Source: Chitinimonas_A lacunae (GTDB taxonomy: Bacteria > Pseudomonadota > Gammaproteobacteria > Burkholderiales > Chitinimonadaceae). Taken from it: a stretch of DNA of 64,000 bases. The position numbers were made by a program, and so were the translations under genes. The notes beneath the pieces were generated by a model that was given only the letters and a program-made list of their open reading frames with translations, searched no databases and was not told the origin of the DNA. Below are positions 33,398 through 40,229 of the stretch, one piece after another (within the stretch, counting starts at the first letter, position 1; each line of letters opens with the position of its first letter). The stretch lies in NCBI RefSeq assembly GCF_042650885.1, contig NZ_JBHSBU010000001.1, forward strand, positions 1,860,001-1,924,000. The letters run 5' to 3'.

Positions 33398-36145
33398 GTG
33401 ACCGAACCCGACCCCGTTCCTTCCTTATCCAACAGCCAGACCATCGAGGCACTGCAACAGCGTCTTTGCCAGCTCGAAGCCCGCAACGCCGAGCTCGAAG
33501 CGGCACTTGCCCTGTCACGCTCTGAACTCGATACCCTGATCGAAGAGGCCCCGCTATCGATTGCGGTGTTTGAAAGCACCAGCCAGAGGTTTCTCGCCCT
33601 TAACCGCAATTTCCGTGAAGTCCTGGGTTACGACCTGCACGATATGCCTTATGTGCATGACTGGTGGCCACTTGCCTACCCGGACAACGAATATCGCCAA
33701 GCCATCCGCACCGAGTGGGAGCGACGGGTACAGGAAGCGACTGAACAGGGCATCCAGATCGAGCCGATGGAAGCCATCGTGCGCTGCAAGGACGGCCGCG
33801 ACCGGGTAATCCTGTTTGCCGCCCGCAGCCTGGGCCAGCAGAGCGTGGTGATGCTGGTCGATCTAAGCGATCTGCGCCAAGCCGAAGGGCAGTTGCGCCA
33901 GGCCACTCGCGAGGCTGAAGAAGCCACCCGGGCCAAGAGCGAATTCCTGGCACGGATGAGCCATGAAATCCGCACCCCGATGAACGCCATCATGGGCATG
34001 GCCCGGCTGGCACTTCAGACCGATCTCAACCCCAAACAGCGCGACTATCTCAACAAGATCAAGCTGTCTGCCCACACCTTGATCAATCTGATCAACGACA
34101 TCCTCGACTTCTCCAAGATCGAAGCAGGCAAGCTCGAGCTGGAACAGACCGAATTCGACCTTGAACGGGTACTCGACGCGGTCGCCGATGTCATCATCCT
34201 CAAAGCCGAGGAAAAAAAGCTCGAAGTGCTGTTCTCGATCTCGCCCGACACGCCCCGCACGCTCTATGGTGACCCGCTGCGGCTTGGCCAGATCCTGATC
34301 AATCTGGCCACCAATGCGGTCAAGTTCACCGAGCGCGGCGAGATTGTGGTGACCGTTTCCACCGATGCCGTCGGAGAAGCTGAAGTTCAACTGCGCTTTT
34401 CGGTGCGCGATACGGGCATCGGCATCGAACCCGAACAGGCGGCCCAGCTATTCCAATCGTTTTCACAGGCTGACTCCTCGGTGACCCGCAAATATGGCGG
34501 CACGGGCCTGGGACTGGCGATCTGCAAGCAGTTGACCGAGATGATGGGCGGACGGATCTGGGTCGACAGCCAACCAGGACGAGGCAGCACCTTTACCTTT
34601 ACCGTCCAGGCCAGACTGCCCGAGCGCAGCGAAGCTGTGCTGCCGCAGCGCTATGGCGGCCTGGGCGGCCGGCGCATCCTGATCGTCGATGACAATGCTT
34701 CGGCCCGCGACATCCTGCAATCGATGGCCGAAGCGCTGGGACTGAGCGCGGCAACCGCCGACTCGGCCGCCAACGCCATCGAGATGCTGCGCTATGCCTC
34801 CGACCGGGGTCAGCCATACGAACTGGTATTGATGGACTGGCGCATGCCGGAAGTCGATGGGTTGGCGGCTTCCAACCAGATCAAGAGCGATCCCCGCCTG
34901 ATCCAGATCCCGGCGGTGCTGATGGTCACGGCCTATAGCCGCGAAGAACTGCTGCGCGAGGCCGACCAGCTCGATGGCATGCTGATCAAACCTGTGACCG
35001 AGTCGGCCTTGTTCAATGCACTCGCCGAAGTATTCGGCTGCGCCGACCAGCCCCGCGAAGAGGCCGCCGTCGAAACCCGGCAGGATCTCAGCCAGCTCAA
35101 GGGGCGACGGGTACTGCTGGTCGAGGACAACCCGCTCAATCGCGAAGTGGCGACAGAATTCCTGGCGGAAGTTGGTATTGCGGTCAGCGTGGCCGAAAAC
35201 GGTCGTCAGGGCGTCGAGCGGGTCCATGCCGAACCGTTTGATCTGGTGTTGATGGATATCCAGATGCCCGAGATGGATGGGCTGACCGCTACCCGGGAAA
35301 TCCGCCGCGATCCACGCTTTACCTCGCTGCCCATCATCGCCATGACGGCGCACGCGATGGCTGCCGCCCAGCGCGCCAGTCTCGACGCCGGTATGAACGA
35401 CCATATCACCAAGCCGATCGACCCCGACACGCTCTACGACACCCTGCTGCGCTGGCTGCCCGACCGCGAGCGGCCCGGACAGCCCGGGCGGCGTCCGCCG
35501 CGAAGCAGCGGCGGTGCCGAGTCGGGCGACCTGTCGGGCATCGACCTGACCCTGGCCGTGGCGCGGCTTGGCGATAATCCCGACCGGCTGCTGCGCATCT
35601 TCCGAGGCTTTATCAAGGATTTCTCCACCCTGTCGGCCCAGCTCGACGAGCGAATGGCCGAGGGCGACCTGGGCGCCGTGGCGGCAGCGGCACATACCAT
35701 GAAATCGGCAGCAGGCTATGTCGGCGCGGCGGAACTCGGCGAGACCGCCAAGTCGCTTGAAAACGCCGCCCGGGCTCATCAGGTCGAAACCAGCCGCGAA
35801 CTGCTGATCCGCTTTCATGAGCAGCTCGCCACCGTGTTGAGTAGCCTGTGCAATCTCACCCAGGCTCCCAGCGCCTCGAACTCGCTGACCCCGAACCAGC
35901 GTCAGATCGCGCTTGAGCTGATCGACCAGGTGATGCCGCTGCTGGGCAAGGGCGACTTCACCGCCCTGACCTTGCTCGACGAGTTGGCAGGCCAGCTTGC
36001 CGGCTCTCCGCTGGCGCACAATATCGAGGAAGTCTGTCGGCTATTCGAGCAGCAGGAAACCGAACTGGCCTCACAGGCATTGCGGCGACTGCATCAGGCA
36101 CTCAGCGGCGAAGGCGGTAGTAATTCACCTTGTTACATGATCTGA
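33398..36145 (+). CDS. Soluble hybrid histidine kinase with two receivers and HPt
   Basis: The 915-residue protein is a complete phosphorelay in one chain. The order is a coiled coil (about 12-48), a PAS domain (about 50-165), HisKA with His189 (MSHEIRTPMN), HATPase with GTGLGLAICKQL, receiver 1 with Asp480 (LMDWRMPEVDG), receiver 2 with Asp620 (LMDIQMPEMDG) and HPt with His766 (AAHTMKSAAGYVG). There is no transmembrane segment, so the signal is cytoplasmic and probably sensed by PAS. The start is a GTG at 33398. No output response regulator is adjacent; the preceding gene encodes an HDOD protein. The layout resembles BarA-type kinases without the membrane sensor. Confidence 0.93.
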   Translation: MTEPDPVPSLSNSQTIEALQQRLCQLEARNAELEAALALSRSELDTLIEEAPLSIAVFESTSQRFLALNRNFREVLGYDLHDMPYVHDWWPLAYPDNEYRQAIRTEWERRVQEATEQGIQIEPMEAIVRCKDGRDRVILFAARSLGQQSVVMLVDLSDLRQAEGQLRQATREAEEATRAKSEFLARMSHEIRTPMNAIMGMARLALQTDLNPKQRDYLNKIKLSAHTLINLINDILDFSKIEAGKLELEQTEFDLERVLDAVADVIILKAEEKKLEVLFSISPDTPRTLYGDPLRLGQILINLATNAVKFTERGEIVVTVSTDAVGEAEVQLRFSVRDTGIGIEPEQAAQLFQSFSQADSSVTRKYGGTGLGLAICKQLTEMMGGRIWVDSQPGRGSTFTFTVQARLPERSEAVLPQRYGGLGGRRILIVDDNASARDILQSMAEALGLSAATADSAANAIEMLRYASDRGQPYELVLMDWRMPEVDGLAASNQIKSDPRLIQIPAVLMVTAYSREELLREADQLDGMLIKPVTESALFNALAEVFGCADQPREEAAVETRQDLSQLKGRRVLLVEDNPLNREVATEFLAEVGIAVSVAENGRQGVERVHAEPFDLVLMDIQMPEMDGLTATREIRRDPRFTSLPIIAMTAHAMAAAQRASLDAGMNDHITKPIDPDTLYDTLLRWLPDRERPGQPGRRPPRSSGGAESGDLSGIDLTLAVARLGDNPDRLLRIFRGFIKDFSTLSAQLDERMAEGDLGAVAAAAHTMKSAAGYVGAAELGETAKSLENAARAHQVETSRELLIRFHEQLATVLSSLCNLTQAPSASNSLTPNQRQIALELIDQVMPLLGKGDFTALTLLDELAGQLAGSPLAHNIEEVCRLFEQQETELASQALRRLHQALSGEGGSNSPCYMI

Positions 36146-36237
36146 CCTGATAGGCGATACGGAACGCAGATTATTATCGGCTGATTTATCAAAACCGCCC
36201 CGAAATGGCGCGAGCGAAATTAAAATTGATTTCGCTA

Positions 36238-36267
36238 TTGACCGCCTGCAATTTCGCAAGGTATATT
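36238..36267 (+). promoter_or_regulatory. Sigma-70 promoter ahead of the EF-G paralogue leader
   Basis: TTGACC (36238-36243) and TATATT (36262-36267) are 18 bp apart. Predicted transcription starts about 30 bases before the first small ORF. Confidence 0.6.
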
Positions 36268-36303
36268 TCGACACCTTCAATCAGACAAGCAGAAAGGCAG
36301 ATC

Positions 36304-36402
36304 GTGAAACATTACCCGTCCCTCAACGCCCGTATGTCCGCCGTGCAACGGCTGGCCATCGCACGCGTTGTCACGGGCGAAGCAAATGATTTGATGACCT
36401 AG
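36304..36402 (+). CDS. Leader sORF 1 (32 aa)
   Basis: GTG start at 36304, with AAAGG (36293-36297) six bases upstream. The product is basic and alpha-helical in character (KHYPSLNARMSAVQRLAIAR...). It ends 46 bases before an intrinsic terminator. I do not recognise a family. It is either a small protein or a leader peptide acting on that terminator. Confidence 0.45.
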   Translation: MKHYPSLNARMSAVQRLAIARVVTGEANDLMT

Positions 36403-36448
36403 CCTTTCGAGCCCAGCTCGGGAGGCCAAGGCCTTCCGGGTAAAGCAG

Positions 36449-36487
36449 AAAACCCCCGGTCGGCATAGCCCCCGGGGGTTTTGTTTT
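36449..36487 (+). terminator. Intrinsic terminator/attenuator inside the leader
   Basis: AAAACCCCCGG (36449-36459) pairs with CCGGGGGTTTT (36472-36482), and GTTTT follows. It stands between the only visible promoter and the EF-G paralogue gene, so it either ends the sORF 1 transcript or attenuates the GTPase gene. Confidence 0.85.
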
Positions 36488-36520
36488 GCCGATTTTCTCT
36501 GAAAAAACAAGGGTTTTGCC

Positions 36521-36646
36521 ATGCGCACCTACGACAAACTGATCAATACGATTCGCCCGTGCCAAGGGGCGCCGGGCTTGCGCCCGTCCCTTGGCACGGC
36601 GACGGCTACCAGCAACGCCGCCGCTTCGGCGCAGGCCAAGCGATAA
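36521..36646 (+). CDS. Leader sORF 2 (41 aa)
   Basis: ATG at 36521, with AAGGG seven bases upstream. The peptide starts MRTYDKLINTIRPCQGAP and has an Ala/Ser/Thr-rich end. Its middle codons form a perfect 11-bp hairpin, CGTGCCAAGGG / CCCTTGGCACG (36558-36568 and 36588-36598). Its stop codon overlaps the Shine-Dalgarno of sORF 3. Function unknown. Confidence 0.45.
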   Translation: MRTYDKLINTIRPCQGAPGLRPSLGTATATSNAAASAQAKR

Positions 36647-36656
36647 GGATCGGACG

Positions 36657-36689
36657 ATGAGCCAAAGCCACCGATCCAAACAGATTTAA
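36657..36689 (+). CDS. Leader sORF 3 (10 aa)
   Basis: The ATG at 36657 encodes MSQSHRSKQI. The Shine-Dalgarno AAGGA (36645-36649) is seven bases upstream. It sits in a 7-bp hairpin (GGATCGG 36647-36653 with CCGATCC 36671-36677). The stop codon is one base before the next hairpin. This is typical of a regulatory leader peptide; there is no proof of translation. Confidence 0.4.
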   Translation: MSQSHRSKQI

Positions 36690-36690
36690 A

Positions 36691-36750
36691 TTCCGCCGGT
36701 AATCGGATAATTCGACCGGCGGAAATAGCCGGATTTTATCCGATTAAAGG
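36691..36750 (+). promoter_or_regulatory. Competing hairpins upstream of the EF-G paralogue start
   Basis: Hairpin 1 pairs 36691-36700 with 36715-36724 (10 bp). Its loop, 36701-36709, is also perfectly complementary to 36737-36745 (9 bp), directly next to the Shine-Dalgarno AAAGG (36746-36750). A third option pairs CCGGC (36716-36720) with GCCGG (36728-36732), followed by ATTTTAT. No base separates the first arms of stems 1 and 2, so the two stems are more likely alternatives than a stable pseudoknot. Confidence 0.6.
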
Positions 36751-36758
36751 TGTGAATT

Positions 36759-38789
36759 ATGGAAACCCGAAAACTCCGTAATATAGGGATTATTGCGCAC
36801 GTCGATGCGGGCAAAACAACGACGAGCGAACGTATTCTTTATTACTGTGGCGCCAGCCATCGAATGGGCGAAGTCCATGAAGGCTCGGCAGCCATGGATT
36901 TCGATCCGCAAGAGCAGGCACGCGGTATCACGATCAATAGTGCGGCGACCCAGGTCAACTGGCGCGATCACGCGATCAACCTGATCGATACCCCGGGCCA
37001 TATCGATTTCAATATCGAGGTCAATCGCTCGCTGCGGGTACTCGATGGAGCCGTGGTGGTGTTCGATGCCGTCGCCGGCGTCGAGCCGCAAACCGAAACC
37101 AATTGGCGTCTGGCCGACCACTACCGGGTGCCGCGTATCGGTTTTATCAACAAGCTCGACCGGGTCGGTGCCGATGTGACGGCCGTACTCAGCGGCATGC
37201 GCGAACGGCTGGGTACTACCCCGCTCTTGCTGCAATGGCCGCTTGGCGAGGAAGACCAACTGCGTGGCGTGATCGATCTGCTGACCATGCAGGCACTGGT
37301 GTGGCCCGAGCAAGGTGCCGGCCACTACAGCGTGGCAGCGATTCCAGTGCAACTCCAAGCCATCGCCCAGGCCCGCCGCGCCGAGCTGATCGAAGCGGCC
37401 GCCGAGTTCGACGATGTGGCATTGGCCGATTATCTGGAAGGCCGCCAACCCGATATCGACCGGCTGCGGGCCGCCATCCGCCGCGCCACGCTGGCCGGCC
37501 TGGCTGTGCCGGTCCTGTTGGGCTCGGCCTACCGCAATAAAGGGATCGAGCCGCTGCTCGACGCCGTGCTGGACTATCTGCCCGCTCCCGCCGAGCTGGC
37601 CGAGCGCCAGCCGGTCGAGGCCGACAGCGCCGGGCCGCTTGCGGCGCTGCTGTTCAAAGTGAGCGCCGACGACCATGGCAACCTGGCTTATCTGCGGCTC
37701 TATCGCGGCAAGCTGCGGCCGGGCGATAGCGTGATCGACGGCGCCAGCGGCCGACGCGAACGGGTAGGCCGGCTGTATCAGATGCACGCCGATCGCAAGG
37801 TCGAGCAGACCCTGGCGGTGGCCGGTGACATCGTTGCCGTAAGCGGACTCAAGTCGTGCCGCACCGGCGACACCTTGTGTCATCCGCAGCATCCATTGCT
37901 GCTCGAATCGATCGTCGCCCCGGAGCCGGTGATCGAGATTGCCCTCGAAGCGCGTCAGCAGACCGAGCAGACCCGGTTGGCGCTGGGCTTGCAGACGCTG
38001 GTCCGGGAAGACCCGAGCCTGCGACTGCGGCAAGACGAACAATCGGGTCAGACGCTACTGGCCGGGATGGGCGAATTGCAGCTCGAAGTTACGCTGGAAA
38101 AGCTGCGCAGCCGCTTCGGCATGACCGTGGCGACCGGGCAACCCCGAGTGGCTTATCGCGAAACCATCGCGACCGCCAGTACCAGCCGCTATCTGCATAA
38201 AAAGCAGAGCGGCGGTCCAGGCCAGTACGCCGAAGTCGTACTGCGACTGGAACCGCTGGCAGCAGGCAGCGGTGTGCTGTTCGACAACCAGGTGGTCGGC
38301 GGTGCAGTGCCGCGCGAACTGGTGCCAGCAGTGGAAACCGGTATCCGGGCCGCCTGCGAGGCAGGTGTACTGGCAGCCTGCCCGTTGACCGATCTGCGTG
38401 TCAGCCTGATCGACGGCAGCTACCACGAACGCGACTCGTCGGCACTGGCCTTCCAGCTCGCGGCAGCCGAGGCCCTGCGGCAAGGGGCACGGGCAGCCGG
38501 ACTGAAGTTGCTTGAACCGGTGATGACCGTCGAGGTGATCACCCCGGCCGAAGCACTCGGCGACTGTATCGGCGATCTGCAACGCCGACGCGGTCAGGTG
38601 CAGCACCAGCAGATACGCGGCCATGCCTTTGTCCTCGAAGCCGAGGTGCCGCTTGCCGAGATGTTTGGCTATATCGGCCGTCTACGTACCCTCAGTGCCG
38701 GACGGGCCAGCTTCAGCATGCATCTGGCAGGCTATCGCGAAGTACCGGCAGCGCTGACCAAAGTCGTGGTCGTCGCTACCACACGTTGA
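36759..38789 (+). CDS. Elongation factor G paralogue
   Basis: This is a 676-residue translational GTPase of the EF-G family, slightly shorter than canonical EF-G (about 700). G1 is AHVDAGKTT (13-21), switch I RGITI (55-59), G3 DTPGH (77-81) and G4 NKLD (131-134). Domain II, domain IV with GSYHERDSSALAF (compare GSYHDVDS in EF-G) and a domain V ending follow. The intact domain IV tip suggests ribosome binding and translocation or recycling. The gene is outside an str operon and has no rpsL, rpsG or tuf neighbours, so it is an accessory copy. It differs from TetM-type protection proteins in length and motifs. Start ATG 36759 has AAAGG eight bases upstream. The complex leader suggests control by ribosome state. 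Confidence 0.9.
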   Translation: METRKLRNIGIIAHVDAGKTTTSERILYYCGASHRMGEVHEGSAAMDFDPQEQARGITINSAATQVNWRDHAINLIDTPGHIDFNIEVNRSLRVLDGAVVVFDAVAGVEPQTETNWRLADHYRVPRIGFINKLDRVGADVTAVLSGMRERLGTTPLLLQWPLGEEDQLRGVIDLLTMQALVWPEQGAGHYSVAAIPVQLQAIAQARRAELIEAAAEFDDVALADYLEGRQPDIDRLRAAIRRATLAGLAVPVLLGSAYRNKGIEPLLDAVLDYLPAPAELAERQPVEADSAGPLAALLFKVSADDHGNLAYLRLYRGKLRPGDSVIDGASGRRERVGRLYQMHADRKVEQTLAVAGDIVAVSGLKSCRTGDTLCHPQHPLLLESIVAPEPVIEIALEARQQTEQTRLALGLQTLVREDPSLRLRQDEQSGQTLLAGMGELQLEVTLEKLRSRFGMTVATGQPRVAYRETIATASTSRYLHKKQSGGPGQYAEVVLRLEPLAAGSGVLFDNQVVGGAVPRELVPAVETGIRAACEAGVLAACPLTDLRVSLIDGSYHERDSSALAFQLAAAEALRQGARAAGLKLLEPVMTVEVITPAEALGDCIGDLQRRRGQVQHQQIRGHAFVLEAEVPLAEMFGYIGRLRTLSAGRASFSMHLAGYREVPAALTKVVVVATTR

Positions 38790-38843
38790 TGAAATCGCCA
38801 CTTTGGCATTGCTGTTTGAAATGACTTGTTGATGGCAGTACTA

Positions 38844-38875
38844 GCCGTCATGCCGGCATCAGCCGGTATGACGGC
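38844..38875 (+). other. Hairpin after the EF-G paralogue
   Basis: GCCGTCATGCCGG (38844-38856) pairs with CCGGTATGACGGC (38863-38875) with one G-T pair. There is no T-tract. It looks like a REP-type palindrome and may protect the 3' end of the upstream transcript. Confidence 0.5.
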
Positions 38876-38932
38876 CCGCAGCAAAGCGGCAGCGGGCTCC
38901 CCGCCGTCTCGTATAACCAGGAGGAAAAAATA

Positions 38933-39076
38933 ATGAATGTCACGATTTGGATACTGACTTGGATAGTGAAGCACCTGTCGCGCAGCGATGCCACGCTCCA
39001 CAGCGCTGACGAACCGCTCCGGCAGGAACCGACGGGCAGAACCCAGTCTGTCGCCACCACCTTCCGTTACTTCTAA
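38933..39076 (+). CDS. Small ORF with perfect Shine-Dalgarno (47 aa)
   Basis: The ATG at 38933 is preceded by a perfect AGGAGG (38919-38924) at 8-nt spacing, the strongest ribosome-binding site in this gene-poor region. The product begins with a Trp/Ile-rich hydrophobic stretch (MNVTIWILTWIVKHL) and continues with a charged, polar tail rich in Arg, Thr and Ser, ending FRYF. It could be a small membrane-associated peptide. There is no family match by eye and no cognate neighbour. Translation is likely from the site; function unknown. Confidence 0.5.
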   Translation: MNVTIWILTWIVKHLSRSDATLHSADEPLRQEPTGRTQSVATTFRYF

Positions 39077-40229
39077 ACAAGCTGCGATGCCCGGCATCGC
39101 CCACCAGATCAGCCAAGACCCCCCGGGTCTTAGCCATGCGGCCGGAACGACCAGTGATCCGACCGCAGCCAAGCAGCAATACCGCGCCCCTGGCGCGGAC
39201 CGTTTCGATAAGTTGGGAATAGGTGTTTTGATGATTTAGGCAGCACTTGTTACTGCCCGCCTCCAGCGCGGCAGCCTGGCTGCGGAGCGGAATCACGGTA
39301 CCGCGTGATCTCCACCCCGCTGGCCGGGAGGTTGACCCGGACAGTACCGCGTCCGAGTCACCCTCCGATAAGACTCGAAATATCTGGCGATGAAGTAGGT
39401 AGGTACGACTGACCGCGTGAAACCGTAGCACGCGGCAACGAGAGCAAGATGACGGCACCGCGTCGCTTTCTCCCAGCGGAGCTGGCCCAGCCAGCACCAT
39501 GCTGGACCATCAGAGGAATCACTTCAGCAATAGATTTTGATAACAGCGGAATCACTTCTTATCCATTAAGCAGAAAAGCCATACGATCGCGTATGGCTTT
39601 TCTGCTTGTAGACAGGACCGACACAGCAAGCAAAATACAAATTTTAGGAAAAATGTCCGCAAGCTATAATCGCCATTAGGTAAAAAATTAAAAATATCTT
39701 CAGCATCCTGTATCTGACCACCCTATCCTCGGACCACTCAATTTTGCCGCCATCGCACCACCTACTTTCCATCTCCTCCCTCCTCAGCACCTCCCTTGCA
39801 CGGGCAGACAATAATCCGGCCAATTGGCGAGCCTCAGATGGACGCTTATTGGCTAGTTTATGGGCCATCCGTGCCATTTTTGGCAAAAAATATCGCCTAT
39901 CCATATGCAAAATGGATAGCCAACACCCAGGACAAATCAATAGAATGCCGCACTGTAAAGGCGTCAGTGTTTGCTGCGCCGACTGATACCACGCTTTGCT
40001 GCATACCCCAGACGGTACCCAATGCTTCTCGTCCCGGTTCCTTTTCCGGGAAAGGCGGACGAGTCAGGCGCTACAACCGTCGTTTCTCACCCGTTTGTCA
40101 GGTTTTGACCCGCCGGGTCGTGCCGATTGTTTTCGGTCCCGGAGCGGCAGGGGGTTACGCAAGCGTTATGACATCCACATTGCCGTGATTGACGGCAGTG
40201 AATAGTTACATTCCATAGGAGTTTTTACT
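39077..40229. other. Gene-poor region rich in short palindromes
   Basis: No convincing gene is visible in about 1.15 kb. Short palindromes include GCGATGCC-C-GGCATCGC (39084-39100) and AAGACCC-CC-GGGTCTT (39115-39130). GGAATCAC recurs three times near 39289, 39515 and 39549. An AT-rich patch (39640-39720) contains a 30-bp motif at about 39637-39667 that resembles sequences at 20.1 and 58.6 kb. Open frames of 98-186 codons exist on both strands but lack ribosome-binding sites and family features. Confidence 0.5.
39568..39607. terminator. Strong 18-bp hairpin
   Basis: AAGCAGAAAAGCCATACG pairs perfectly with CGTATGGCTTTTCTGCTT across an ATCG loop. The internal TTTTCTGCTT and its mirror give weak T-rich ends in both directions. 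It may end transcription across the gene-poor region. Confidence 0.6.

Noticed and set aside
36759..38789. TetM-type ribosomal protection protein
   Set aside because: Length (676 aa) and the intact EF-G domain IV motif GSYHERDSS fit an EF-G paralogue better than a tetracycline-resistance protein.
38940..39500. 186-codon minus-strand frame in the gene-poor region
   Set aside because: No ribosome-binding site, no recognisable domain, and a composition unlike its neighbours.
39796..40188. 130-codon plus-strand frame before the collagenase gene
   Set aside because: No Shine-Dalgarno and no family features; it probably overlaps the collagenase regulatory region.
40000..40229. Cyclic di-GMP (GEMM) riboswitch upstream of the secreted collagenase
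   Set aside because: The conserved GEMM core and tetraloop elements could not be found by eye on this stretch.
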